This document shows, in pieces, positions 47,100 to 55,966 of a stretch of 64,000 nt of DNA. The notes under the pieces were generated by a model that saw only the letters and a list, made by a program, of their open reading frames with translations, was not told the DNA's origin and made no database searches. How positions within the stretch are numbered: the first letter of the stretch is position 1; every line of letters starts with the position of its first letter. Origin of the DNA: CAYWKU01 sp964459325 (lineage in GTDB: Bacteria > RBG-13-61-14 > CAYWKU01); contig CAYWKU010000006.1 of assembly GCA_964459325.1 (NCBI GenBank), forward strand, positions 95,332-159,331. Direction: 5' to 3'. The position numbers and the translations under genes were made by a program.

Positions 47100-48590
47100 T
47101 TACGGCATACCCCGCGCGGCCATTTCCACCGCCCTCAGCAATCCCTTGGCCTTGTTCACGGTTTCCTGGTACTCGGTTTCAGGGTCGGAGTCGGCGACAA
47201 CACCCCCACCGGCCTGGATATTCACCACCCCGTCCTTAACCAGAGCGGTGCGTATGGCGATGCACATGTCCATATTCCCGTCGTACCCGAAGTAACCCAC
47301 GCTTCCTCCGTATACCCCCCTGCGGGCGGGCTCGACCTCCTCGATAATTTCCATGGCCCTTATCTTCGGCGCTCCGGTAAGCGTCCCCGCCGGAAAGGTG
47401 GCACTTACCAGGTCGAAGCCGTCGAGGCCTCCTTCGAGCATTCCGGTTACCGTGCTCACCAGGTGCATCACGTGGCTGTAGCGCTCGACCACCATATACT
47501 CGTCCACATTGACGGCGCCGGTTTCACACACCCTTCCCAGGTCGTTCCGGCCCAGGTCGACGAGCATTACGTGCTCGGCCTTTTCCTTGGGGTCGGCTTT
47601 CAGGTCATCTTCCAGCCCCTCATCTTCGTCCGGCGTTTTGCCGCGAGGGCGGGTGCCCGCTATGGGGCGGAGGGTGGCCTTGCCGTCCTCCAGCCTGACC
47701 ATCACCTCCGGGCTGGAGCCTATCAGAGCATCGGGGCCTAGTTTCTGGAAAAAGAGGTACGGGCTGGGGTTTATGTGTCTCAGTGCTCGGTAGAGGTCGA
47801 GGGAATCCGCCCGGGCGGCGCCCCGGAAGCGCTGGCTGGGCACCACCTGGATAATGTCTCCCGCCTTGATGTAATCGAGGCACTTTTCGACCACCCGCAT
47901 GTACTCGTCGCGAGTGAAGTTGCTCACGAACTCGATTTCACCTCCCGGAGCGGCAGTCTCGAGCCTCGGGCGAGGGCCTCTCAGGCGGGAGATGACATCG
48001 TCTATGCGCGAGACCGCTTCCCGGTAGGAATCCTCCGCGTCCGCAAGCTCCCGGACTTTAACGGGACAAATCACCAGTATGGAGTGGCGGAGGTTGTCGA
48101 AAGCCAGCAACACCTTCGGGGCCATGAGCGACACATCGAAGCAACCGAGCTCGTCGGATGTGAGGGCGGGCAATTTTTCGAAGTAGCGGACGCAATCGTA
48201 TGATAAATAACCCACGGCCCCGCCTGTAAACCGGGGCAAATCGGGATAAGTGACCGGTTTTTCGTCGGACATGATACGTCTAACCACGTCGAGCGGGTTT
48301 CCGTCGACCGGGAGCCGGTCGAGTTTCGAGCCGCGCATGACTTCGGCGGTGGGGCCTTTCGAGCGGACAATCATTTCGGGGTCGAAGCCTATGAAGCTGT
48401 AGCGGGCCCACTTTTCACCGCCCTCCACGCTTTCAAAGAGGAAGGCCTCGGATTGCGAGCCCACCTTGGTGAAGGCGCTCAAAGGCGTCTCGAGGTCACC
48501 GAGTATTTCCCGGTAGACCGGAATCCGGTTGTATTCTTTTGCCAGTTTTTTGAACTCGTCCAAAGTCGGATATATGTCCCTGCGTATCAC
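47100..48590 (-). CDS. trpE: Anthranilate synthase component I
   Basis: Makes anthranilate from chorismate; 496 residues. N-terminal half carries the tryptophan feedback site (EAFLFESVEGGEKWARYSFI). The chorismate-binding half has FTRDEYMRVVEKCLDYIKAG, IIQVVPSQRF, SPYLFFQKLGPDALIGSSPE, IAGTRPRGKTPDEDEGLEDD, VDLGRNDLGRVCETG and FPAGTLTGAPKIRAMEIIEE. The start is GTG at 48590 with a strong GGAGGA upstream. First structural gene of the operon, 130 bases after the leader peptide. Confidence 0.97.
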   Translation of the reverse strand: MIRRDIYPTLDEFKKLAKEYNRIPVYREILGDLETPLSAFTKVGSQSEAFLFESVEGGEKWARYSFIGFDPEMIVRSKGPTAEVMRGSKLDRLPVDGNPLDVVRRIMSDEKPVTYPDLPRFTGGAVGYLSYDCVRYFEKLPALTSDELGCFDVSLMAPKVLLAFDNLRHSILVICPVKVRELADAEDSYREAVSRIDDVISRLRGPRPRLETAAPGGEIEFVSNFTRDEYMRVVEKCLDYIKAGDIIQVVPSQRFRGAARADSLDLYRALRHINPSPYLFFQKLGPDALIGSSPEVMVRLEDGKATLRPIAGTRPRGKTPDEDEGLEDDLKADPKEKAEHVMLVDLGRNDLGRVCETGAVNVDEYMVVERYSHVMHLVSTVTGMLEGGLDGFDLVSATFPAGTLTGAPKIRAMEIIEEVEPARRGVYGGSVGYFGYDGNMDMCIAIRTALVKDGVVNIQAGGGVVADSDPETEYQETVNKAKGLLRAVEMAARGMP

Positions 48591-48639
48591 CGCTATCCTC
48601 CAAACTATTAAAATTGGGTAAATTGAGAGGAAAAAACGA

Positions 48640-48700
48640 AGCCCGGCGGGAAAAACACAAGTGCTACGGGCACTTACCCCGACGGGGTCAGTCTTGGGCG
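48640..48700 (-). terminator. Probable trp attenuator
   Basis: On the minus strand AAGTGC-CCGTA-GCACTT (48659-48675) is followed by GTGTTTTT, a compact intrinsic-terminator shape before trpE. A second hairpin CCCCGTCGGGG lies just upstream (48677-48689). The sequence GCCCGGC that overlaps the Trp codons of the leader peptide (about 48727-48734) is perfectly complementary to GCCGGGC at 48641-48647, which offers an alternative long-range pairing. Whether these act as terminator and antiterminator needs folding analysis. Confidence 0.6.
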
Positions 48701-48720
48701 CAAAGAAAGGTTATGGGCGC

Positions 48721-48807
48721 TTACCAGCCGGGCCAGACCCAGGCGTACTGGTAACCGGATGTGTGGATAAGGATTGAAATCAGGTGTGATGAAGAAGAAT
48801 CGCTCAT
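48721..48807 (-). CDS. trpL: trp operon leader peptide
   Basis: A 28-codon frame upstream of trpE: starts MSDSSSSHLISILIHTSGYQ and ends YAWVWPGW before TAA. Three of its last six residues are Trp, while Trp is rare elsewhere. Together with a terminator-like hairpin between it and trpE this is the classic architecture of ribosome-mediated attenuation: low charged tRNA-Trp would stall the ribosome at the W-V-W-P-G-W codons. The ribosome site before the ATG is weak (CTAAG). Too short to be listed by ordinary gene finders. Confidence 0.78.
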   Translation of the reverse strand: MSDSSSSHLISILIHTSGYQYAWVWPGW

Positions 48808-48842
48808 CTTAGATATTAATTTTAGCAGGAAATTTCGGGCTG

Positions 48843-50861
48843 TCAAGTGCTTTTTCCTTTCAGCTTAAGCCTGTCCCGGGTGAAGAGTTTCAACTTGTCC
48901 CACCAGCTTGTCCTGAGCAGTCTCCATTTTTCCATTTCCGAAATCACCTGGGCGGCGGTCCACTTGCCTTGCGCTACTCCGGTCAGGATTCTTCCGACGC
49001 TGATAGCGCTCAGGGCATCCGGCCCGGCGAAGGGGTATTTCCGGTCTCCCACAATTATTACGTGCCCCGCCCTTACCACCTCCTTTTCCCCCCGATATAT
49101 GGAGTTTCCGCTTTCATTGAGGATATTTACCAGCGCTTCCATTTCGTCGAGGTTAAGATGACGCGCTTCTTCGAAAAACTCCGGGTAGCCTGCGCTGAGG
49201 GGCATTTTTAGAGCTTTCTTTTTAACCCTGGAGCGCAGTCGCCTTTTTTTGAAAGCCGTTATCAGGCCGTCGCGCCTTGTAAGCCAGACCCCGATGGGCC
49301 TTGCGCCCAGCAGCCAGGCCAACCTGCGGCGGCGCTTAATGCTGTGAGCGTCCCCTTTGGGAGGGAAGCACGGGTCGGGGTTTCCCACGACCATTGGCAG
49401 CCAGTACTCGGCCCAGGTGGGAAACTTTTCCATAAGCGCCGTAACGGCCCCCACCAGCGCGCTGCGAACGTTCTTCCACGGCTTCAGGAGGACGGGGTTT
49501 CCAATCAGCTTGTAAGGCATCATCCCGCCTAACCTCGTGGCGGCCAATCGGGTTAATACCGATTCGAAGGGGTCCACGCCCATGAGTTGTGCGCCCAGGT
49601 TTTCGGTGGCGAAAATATTCTGGCCGGCGATGATAATGCCGGGAACCCGTGACCGGGGCCTTCGCACGTAACCCAGTACACCGTCGGCGGCGGTTATGCC
49701 GTCTATAAGCGAAAAGTGCACCGGGAAAGCTTCCATAAGTGCGGTAACCGCTCTGGCTTCGTCCATCTCGGTGGGATAAGTTACCAGCCGGTCTTCCATG
49801 GGCAGGGCCAGTGAGATATTGGCCAGGTTAAGCGCATACCGGGTGGCGTAGTGGGTTTTGAGTTTACCGAAAGTTATCCTGTAATCGGCGTCTCTCCAGA
49901 ACTGTGAGACGAAATGGCGCCCCAAAAGCTCATGCGTAAACTCGTGGCTCACCAACTGGTGGGATAAGTCAACGATGGTAAACGGCAACAACTCGCCCTT
50001 TACATCCACGTACCCGGTCAGCCGGGACGGGGATTTTCCAACCGGCTCGACGGCTTCTTCCTCCACGTACCCCGCCCGCGCTGCGACCCTGACCACTCCC
50101 CGGCCATCGTACCACTTACCGAAGGAATTTCTGCCCTCGGCCACGCTAACGTTACGCCAGCCGCGCTCCATTATCCTGCGCACCACGTGAATCACCAGGG
50201 TGGGGTCGGTGTACACTCCCACTTCATCCCGCCGGATTAATGGAATGAAGTGTGCCTTCAGGATTATGGAAAAATCCTCTTTTGATTTCCCGGAACGCTT
50301 CCAGGCCCGCTCGAGGTGCTCGAAGAAGCAACTGTTATCGAGCGCCGCGTCCAGCATATCGAACTTCCGATTCGGGTTTCCCACCTTTATGGCCACCAGG
50401 TGCTGCGGTTCGCTCACGTCGAAGGGGTACTCGGGCGCCAGTATCGCCTTGCGCTCGTACTCCCTCGATACGTCCGGGTTTTCTATAAGCTCGTCATATA
50501 CGGCCACGGCTTCCTTCGAAGGGTGCTTACGGCGGGGAATGGGCATGCCGTACTCGGCGGCGATTTCGGGCAATGGGCATCTCTGCTCGAAAACCGAGGG
50601 TAATATATACCCGGTAGGCGCCCACCCGGTACCGTCGCGGAAGACCTTTTTCACGATGTCGCTGGCGGCTTTCAGGCTGCGCAGCTCGGGGTCGAGCAGC
50701 ACCTTGTCGCCCAGGGTAAGCACGTTGGCCTCCATGGCGGCGGCTATCCGGGCTACTATTATTTTGCGGGTCTCGTCGACGGGACGCTTATCTTCGGGAA
50801 CCTCCCGGAGAATACTTTCCACCAGATTCGTGGCCAGGGATATGCTGTCTACACCTATCAT
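48843..50861 (-). CDS. Large DUF362-domain protein
   Basis: 672 residues, cytoplasmic by appearance. The central region has the DUF362 pattern: FSIILKAHFIPLIRRDEVGV, YTDPTLVIHVVRRIMERGWR, NVSVAEGRNSFGKWYDGRGV, ITFGKLKTHYATRYALNLAN, HFSLIDGITAADGVLGYVRR and VIIAGQNIFATENLGAQLMG-like (GIIIAGQNIFATENLGAQLM). DUF362 proteins have no settled reaction. No 4Fe-4S Cys motif (often fused in this family) is visible. The N-terminal ~150 and C-terminal ~200 residues are extra and basic at the end (TAFKKRRLRSRVKKKALK). It sits upstream of the trp leader on the same strand; no functional link is obvious. Confidence 0.8.
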   Translation of the reverse strand: MIGVDSISLATNLVESILREVPEDKRPVDETRKIIVARIAAAMEANVLTLGDKVLLDPELRSLKAASDIVKKVFRDGTGWAPTGYILPSVFEQRCPLPEIAAEYGMPIPRRKHPSKEAVAVYDELIENPDVSREYERKAILAPEYPFDVSEPQHLVAIKVGNPNRKFDMLDAALDNSCFFEHLERAWKRSGKSKEDFSIILKAHFIPLIRRDEVGVYTDPTLVIHVVRRIMERGWRNVSVAEGRNSFGKWYDGRGVVRVAARAGYVEEEAVEPVGKSPSRLTGYVDVKGELLPFTIVDLSHQLVSHEFTHELLGRHFVSQFWRDADYRITFGKLKTHYATRYALNLANISLALPMEDRLVTYPTEMDEARAVTALMEAFPVHFSLIDGITAADGVLGYVRRPRSRVPGIIIAGQNIFATENLGAQLMGVDPFESVLTRLAATRLGGMMPYKLIGNPVLLKPWKNVRSALVGAVTALMEKFPTWAEYWLPMVVGNPDPCFPPKGDAHSIKRRRRLAWLLGARPIGVWLTRRDGLITAFKKRRLRSRVKKKALKMPLSAGYPEFFEEARHLNLDEMEALVNILNESGNSIYRGEKEVVRAGHVIIVGDRKYPFAGPDALSAISVGRILTGVAQGKWTAAQVISEMEKWRLLRTSWWDKLKLFTRDRLKLKGKST

Positions 50862-50973
50862 TTCGGCTTACTGTTCTCCGGGGAATTAATATAAAAACGC
50901 AATCAGTACGGCAAGTTGTAATCGTCCAGATGTTGCAGCAGCGTAGCACGTGGTCTAACTTCTTTCAACCGTT

Positions 50974-52803
50974 ATGGAGCGTGATAAAGACATATCCGGG
51001 GGGATTGGAAGCTATTTGCCGCCCCTGATAATTTTCGCTGTTTCTTTGCTGGTAAGAGTTGTCTATATTATCCAGCTCAAAGACACCCCCTTCTGGGACG
51101 CCATGATGATAGACGCCGGCCTCTATGACCGCTGGGGTTCGGACATAGCCTCGGGCCAGTGGATGGGTAAAAATATCTTTTACGACCCGCCCCTTTATGC
51201 GTACTTTCTCGGTGTAATATATAAATTCTTCGGCCACAACTACCTGGTACTGCGTATTATCCAGGCGGTTGTCGGCTCGGCTCACAGTGTAATCATTTTT
51301 TACCTCGCATCGCGCATACTGGACAGGCGTGCGGGTATTCTTGCGGGCCTCATAGCTTCGTTTTATGCGCCCTTTATATTTTACGACGCCCTGGTAATGA
51401 AAGCCTTTCTGTCGTCGGCGCTGGTGGACGCCGGCCTGCTCACCCTGTTGGCCGGAATTTCCGGGAGGAAATACCGCTGGTGGTTTTTTCACGGATTACT
51501 GCTGGGACTGACCTGCCTTTTGAGGCTCAACATAATGGTTTTCATACTTATAGAGGCTGCGGGGTTGACGTGGGTTATCATACGCGGCAAGCTGCAGCCG
51601 ACCCGTTTGAAAACCGCGATAACCGCGGGGTTGTGGGCCTTGGGGATAGTTATCGTTCTCGCGCCCGTTGCAATAAGAAACTATCACGTTTCCGACCACC
51701 TGGTGGTGGTATCCAGTTACATGGGGCAGAACTTTTACACCGGCAACAACCCGTACAACACCAACCGGAATTACCAGCGCCTGCCTTTCGTGAGGGCGAA
51801 CCCCAAGTACGAGCAGCGGGATTTCCGGCGGGAGGCCGTAAGAAGGCTCGGCGCCGCCGAAATTACACCCAGCGGCGTCAGCGGATACTGGCTGAGGCAG
51901 GGGCTTCTTTACATAGAGGCTCAGCCGTTTGCCTTCCTGGAAAGGCTGTGGACAAAGTTCCGCCTGTTCTGGAACGCCTACGAGATGCCGGATTGTTACA
52001 ACATGAATTTCATTTCGAGGCATTTTGTGCCCCTGTTGCACTATCTGCCGGGCTTCGGATTGATAGCTCCGCTGGGTCTTTTGGGAATAGCGCTCACTGC
52101 CCGACAATGGCGGAAACTCTGGCCGTTTTACGTCTTTATCGTGGCGTACATGGGCGCCATCATCATGTTTTTCGTGTTCGCCCGCTACAGGTTGCCGGTT
52201 GCAGGAACACTGACGGCCTTCAGCGGGGTGGCTTTGATAAAATTATGGGACATCAGAAAGCGCTGGAAACAACTCGGCGCTTTTCTCGCCCTGGGAGCTG
52301 CTTTGTTCGTGCTCATAAACCTGCCTCCGCCGTACAAGGTTCCGGATTCACAGGCGCTCCGAAACCTGGGTACTATAGCCCGCGAGCGCGGTGACAGGGA
52401 AAAGGCGGTGGATTATTACCGCCGGGCCGTGGAAATAGAACCCGGGGAGTACGAGGCCCGATATTTCCTGGCAACCACTTTAAGGGAATCGGACAGATGC
52501 CGTGAGGCCATCGAGGAGTATAAAACAAGCCTCAAAATACGCCCCGGCGATTTCAACTCGCTCGCCGGTCTCGGTATATGCCACGAAAAGCTCGGGCATG
52601 ACGGAAAAGCCCGGGAACTTTACATAGAAGCGCTCAAAGCCAACATGAAGCTTACCGACATACGGCTCAGACTGGTCAACCTGCTCCTCGACGCCGGCGA
52701 AAAGGAGGAAGCGCTGAAACAACTCCGTACGCTTCTTACCATCAACCCGATGCACCGCAAAGCCAACCGCCTGTATAAAAAACTCAGCTCCGGAGGGGAA
52801 TAA
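50974..52803 (+). CDS. Membrane GT39/ArnT-like glycosyltransferase with C-terminal TPR repeats
   Basis: 609 residues. The first ~430 form a polytopic membrane domain: helix 1 PLIIFAVSLLVRVVYIIQL, an external loop with the acidic DAGLYDRW pair (the conserved Asp of GT-C enzymes), FYDPPLYAYFLGVIYKFFG and LVLRIIQAVVGSAHSVIIFY. This is the topology of lipid-linked-sugar protein or lipid glycosyltransferases. Residues ~450-605 are TPR repeats (ALRNLGTIARERGDREKAVD, YEARYFLATTLRESDRCREA, NSLAGLGICHEKLGHDGKAR). The TPR part would lie outside the cytoplasm or at the membrane face and could bring protein acceptors. Followed 5 bases later by the YdcF-like gene. Confidence 0.82.
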   Translation: MERDKDISGGIGSYLPPLIIFAVSLLVRVVYIIQLKDTPFWDAMMIDAGLYDRWGSDIASGQWMGKNIFYDPPLYAYFLGVIYKFFGHNYLVLRIIQAVVGSAHSVIIFYLASRILDRRAGILAGLIASFYAPFIFYDALVMKAFLSSALVDAGLLTLLAGISGRKYRWWFFHGLLLGLTCLLRLNIMVFILIEAAGLTWVIIRGKLQPTRLKTAITAGLWALGIVIVLAPVAIRNYHVSDHLVVVSSYMGQNFYTGNNPYNTNRNYQRLPFVRANPKYEQRDFRREAVRRLGAAEITPSGVSGYWLRQGLLYIEAQPFAFLERLWTKFRLFWNAYEMPDCYNMNFISRHFVPLLHYLPGFGLIAPLGLLGIALTARQWRKLWPFYVFIVAYMGAIIMFFVFARYRLPVAGTLTAFSGVALIKLWDIRKRWKQLGAFLALGAALFVLINLPPPYKVPDSQALRNLGTIARERGDREKAVDYYRRAVEIEPGEYEARYFLATTLRESDRCREAIEEYKTSLKIRPGDFNSLAGLGICHEKLGHDGKARELYIEALKANMKLTDIRLRLVNLLLDAGEKEEALKQLRTLLTINPMHRKANRLYKKLSSGGE

Positions 52804-52808
52804 CCGCG

Positions 52809-53441
52809 ATGAGCACCGGCTCGCGCAAGCGTTTTGCGATTTGCCTGCTGTGGCCTTTCATGGTGGTGGCGGTTATTGCCGCGCTGTCGCCGCTGTGGTT
52901 TCCTCAGCTCGGTTATTTCCTGGTAGTCTCCGACCCCCTGAAGAAATCCGACGCCATAGTTTCACTCGGAGGAGGCGACCCTCAACGTTGCGAAGTGTCC
53001 GCCGAGCTATACAAACAGGAGTGGGCGCCGAGGGTCATTACCACGGGCAACCTGGTGCTCGATTACACAAAAGCGCTGGGGCGGGAGTACACTTTTGCGG
53101 AGATTGCGGGCAAGCTTGTCGCGAGCCATGGAGTGCCGGAAGGTGACGTCATTGTGTTAAACGTGGGCGCCAGCACATACGAAGAGGCCCTGGCGCTGAA
53201 AGAGTATTGCTCCGACCACGATTATAAGAGAATGATAATCGTTACCAGCATCTACCATACTCGCAGGGCGCGGGGGGTTTTCGGTAAAGTGTTCGAGGAT
53301 TCCGGGGTGGAGATTATCGTCAGGCCCGCCAGGGGAGGCGAATTCACCACCGAAAACTGGTGGAAAAGGGAGGAAGACCTGATATTCGTAAACAACGAGT
53401 GGATGAAGCTCGGCCTTTACTTTTTGCAGGGAAAGATATAA
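52809..53441 (+). CDS. YdcF/SanA/ElyC-family (DUF218) protein
   Basis: 210 residues. An N-terminal membrane anchor (FAICLLWPFMVVAVIAALSP) precedes the DUF218 fold: KKSDAIVSLGGGDPQRCEVS, LYKQEWAPRVITTGNLVL, YEEALALKEYCSDHDYKRMI and IVTSIYHTRRARGVFGKVFE. These are the conserved D-A-I-V-x-L-G-G-G, E-A and S-x-x-H-x-x-R motifs. Family members affect envelope polysaccharide homeostasis and vancomycin resistance; the reaction is not settled. Coupled to the preceding glycosyltransferase (GGAGGGG upstream), which supports an envelope role. Confidence 0.88.
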   Translation: MSTGSRKRFAICLLWPFMVVAVIAALSPLWFPQLGYFLVVSDPLKKSDAIVSLGGGDPQRCEVSAELYKQEWAPRVITTGNLVLDYTKALGREYTFAEIAGKLVASHGVPEGDVIVLNVGASTYEEALALKEYCSDHDYKRMIIVTSIYHTRRARGVFGKVFEDSGVEIIVRPARGGEFTTENWWKREEDLIFVNNEWMKLGLYFLQGKI

Positions 53442-53462
53442 CGATAAATTTCAGCGAGTTTT

Positions 53463-54221
53463 CTATTCCTCGCTTTTCAATATCCTTTTCGCGGCTTGCC
53501 TAAGCTCGAAATGAAGGTTTTCGTCACTGTATACTTCCCGAACGTCCTGCCTCATTAACAGCCTCAGGAAACCTATGCTCACTTCGGTGGGAGTGTAGGG
53601 GTTGAAAACCAGCGCCTTTTTGACCCGGTAGCTTCGGGTCCACTTCTGTGACCGGGCGATGTGCCTGAGTATCTCGCTGTTGGTGGGCCTTTTTGCGGCT
53701 ATCCTGACCACCTGCTCCTCGGTAAGGGCGGGGTTTGCGAGTATCTGCTCGATAACCGAAGGGTCCTGGTCGTGCAGCAGGCGGTTGACCATATCCCTGT
53801 TCGCGGTTCTTCCCAGGGTTTTTTTATAGCCCAACGCCAGGTCTTTCATATCCCGGTCCACGTAGACCTCTTCGTCCTGGCTGACAATAAACTTCTTGGG
53901 CGGTATTTTTCTCAACATGCTTGCTACTTCTTCTAATCCCTGCTGCCGCGAGTAGCTGTACACCTCGTCCATCTTCTCGTTGCCGGCCCTGTTTACAAGC
54001 TCGTCCAAATCTCCCAGTGTGATGAGCATTTCCTTGTATGCAGGGGAACCCCTCGAGGCCCGCATGACAATTTCGTTCAGCACCCCCGCCAGAGTATCGA
54101 ATTCGAGGTCGGCGAGATTTCGTGCGAGCATACTTCGGCGAATGCCTGTATCCCGGATAGCCCCGGATTTGCGCTTTAACCCCTCGGCAATTTCTTTCGC
54201 TTTTTCCGAGCTACCTTCCAT
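53463..54221 (-). CDS. Conserved helical-repeat protein of unknown function
   Basis: 252 residues, almost entirely helical. The second half reads like short HEAT/DUF2336-type repeats: NRLLHDQDPSVIEQILANPA, LTEEQVVRIAAKRPTNSEIL, RHIARSQKWTRSYRVKKALV, then FNPYTPTEVSIGFLRLLMRQ and VREVY. The pattern 'NP-x-L-T-E-x-x-V-x-x-I-A' followed by 'V-x-x-A-L-V-x-N-P-x-T-P' is one I have seen in proteins of Deltaproteobacteria-like organisms next to MJ0042 zinc-ribbon genes. It starts 6 bases after the stop of such a gene here, so the two probably work together. Function unknown. Confidence 0.75.
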   Translation of the reverse strand: MEGSSEKAKEIAEGLKRKSGAIRDTGIRRSMLARNLADLEFDTLAGVLNEIVMRASRGSPAYKEMLITLGDLDELVNRAGNEKMDEVYSYSRQQGLEEVASMLRKIPPKKFIVSQDEEVYVDRDMKDLALGYKKTLGRTANRDMVNRLLHDQDPSVIEQILANPALTEEQVVRIAAKRPTNSEILRHIARSQKWTRSYRVKKALVFNPYTPTEVSIGFLRLLMRQDVREVYSDENLHFELRQAAKRILKSEE

Positions 54222-54227
54222 GGTGTG

Positions 54228-55868
54228 TCAGAGGGCCTGATGGCTTTTAACGGTAACCGCCCCCGACTTCGGAAGTTTGGGTGAGCCTGATTCGATGTTA
54301 TCGAAAACTATCATGTATTTATCGGATGTTTCGGGCAAAAGTATCAGCGAGTTCAGGTTTTCGTCTTCAGTTCGATGCAGCAGTTGCTGTATACGGTCAA
54401 GTGAAAGGGAAGCAAGTTGCTCGCGGGAAAGGATGTTTCCGTACATGGTATCCGCAGTACGGGTTTGGCCGTTATCTATCAGTTTTCCTTCCAGCAGAAT
54501 CATCCACTGGGGAGTGGAGTAAAGGTTGGTAATGCTGCCTTCGATAACCCACAATGTTTTTCCGTCATTCCGGTTAACGCTGTACAAATCCGAGCGTTTT
54601 AACAATGCGATTTTAATGATGTTCTGGGGCGGCTTTTTTTCCGCAATCCCGAGAAATTCCCTGATTTCCGATATATTGATTTTTTCTTTGAGATTTAATT
54701 GTTCCAGTTTCCCCTGGCTTTGCATATAATATCCGCCCCCGGCGATAGCTCCCAATACGAGTATAAATATGAAAAACCCTTTTCCCTTACCCTTCTTCTT
54801 CGGCGCTGCCCCGGGCTTTTTCGGTATGATTTCTTCCCGGCCGGGGGCTTCCGCCTCGGCCTCTTTTCTCGTGGAAGGAGCGGGTATTTCCATTTCGGGC
54901 ACTTCGGAGGATTCGGCTTCGAATGCGTAAGCGTCGCCCGCTCCGCCGCCACGCGCCGGCTTTTTCCCCTGCGACGCGCCGGATTCCTCCATGGCGGGTC
55001 CGCCGGTGTCCATATTCACATCCATCCGGAACTCGTCACCGGCGGATTCTCCTCCCGCGTCACCGGCCGGTTCCGGAGACGCGCCCCCGCCCATATCGTC
55101 GAAGGATATATCGCCGAACTCCTGGATATCTTCGCCACCTCCGGCGCCGGCGGATGCGCCGAGGTCGGCGTCAATATCCCCGGCGTCGAATTCCGCTCCA
55201 AAGTCGTCTTTCCCGCCCGTATCCGCTCCCGAAGCCTCCGGCGCCTTGCCTTCATCAAAATCGGAGAAGTCGTCGAAGTCGAAATCGTCCGCCGCTTCGC
55301 CTCCAAGGTCGGATGAGCCGCCGCTTATGGCCGTCTTATCCGGGTCGGGCGTCGAAGCCTTTGGCTCGGGTTCGGAGTTGGGAAGGGAGGCCGGTTCTTC
55401 ATCGAAGTCGAAATCGCCGAAATCGTCTTCCACCCCCTCCGGCTCTGCGGAAGCGGACTCGCCGGCGGGCGGCGGGGCTTGTCCTTCGTCGCCAAACTCC
55501 TCTTCATCAAAGGAAACATCGTCAAGTCCCAGGTCGTCCTCCGCTTCCTGGGGTGGCGCGGGAGGCTTGGTATCCTCCTTGAAAGAAAACTCCCCCAGTC
55601 CGTCATCAAAACCCTCTTCCGAAGGCGGAGCCGAAGACGGCGGTGGGGTTTCATCTTTAAACTCGAGAGTTTCGGCGCCCTTTTCCTCTTTCGGAGGCGA
55701 TGCGGGTTCGGATGCGGGCGCGGATTCCGTCTCTGGCGCTTTATCTTCCTCTTTGTATACGGTGAATATATGCTTGCACTTCGAGCAACGTACTTTAACG
55801 CCCTTGGAGCCGATCTTTGAATCGTCGAGTTTAAACTTGGTGCTGCATTTTGGACATTCTATTATCAT
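54228..55868 (-). CDS. MJ0042 zinc-ribbon / DUF3426 membrane protein with long acidic linker
   Basis: 546 residues in four parts. Residues 1-40: zinc ribbon ECPKCSTKFKLDDSKIGSKG and RCSKCKHIF (two CxxC pairs). Residues ~45-345: disordered Pro/Ser/Gly and strongly acidic linker with many DDFG/DFDFDE units. Residues ~365-385: one transmembrane helix (GFFIFILVLGAIAGGGYYM). The rest: a DUF3426-like beta domain (LWVIEGSITNLYSTPQWMIL, DNGQTRTADTMYGNILSREQ). The topology puts the zinc ribbon and acidic linker in the cytoplasm and the last domain outside. Such proteins are typical of Deltaproteobacteria-like genomes; function unknown. Confidence 0.85.
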   Translation of the reverse strand: MIIECPKCSTKFKLDDSKIGSKGVKVRCSKCKHIFTVYKEEDKAPETESAPASEPASPPKEEKGAETLEFKDETPPPSSAPPSEEGFDDGLGEFSFKEDTKPPAPPQEAEDDLGLDDVSFDEEEFGDEGQAPPPAGESASAEPEGVEDDFGDFDFDEEPASLPNSEPEPKASTPDPDKTAISGGSSDLGGEAADDFDFDDFSDFDEGKAPEASGADTGGKDDFGAEFDAGDIDADLGASAGAGGGEDIQEFGDISFDDMGGGASPEPAGDAGGESAGDEFRMDVNMDTGGPAMEESGASQGKKPARGGGAGDAYAFEAESSEVPEMEIPAPSTRKEAEAEAPGREEIIPKKPGAAPKKKGKGKGFFIFILVLGAIAGGGYYMQSQGKLEQLNLKEKINISEIREFLGIAEKKPPQNIIKIALLKRSDLYSVNRNDGKTLWVIEGSITNLYSTPQWMILLEGKLIDNGQTRTADTMYGNILSREQLASLSLDRIQQLLHRTEDENLNSLILLPETSDKYMIVFDNIESGSPKLPKSGAVTVKSHQAL

Positions 55869-55966
55869 CAGGAACCACTATTACAAATAGCAGCCCCGGG
55901 CCGAAAAATCAAGGCGCCGTTGACTTCGGAATGCCCCTGTGCTAACAAAAAGAGAACAGGCCGAAT

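Noticed and set aside
48843..50861. Functional link of the DUF362 protein with the trp operon
   Set aside because: It is on the same strand and upstream, but the trp leader and a separate regulatory region lie between, and nothing in the protein suggests tryptophan metabolism.
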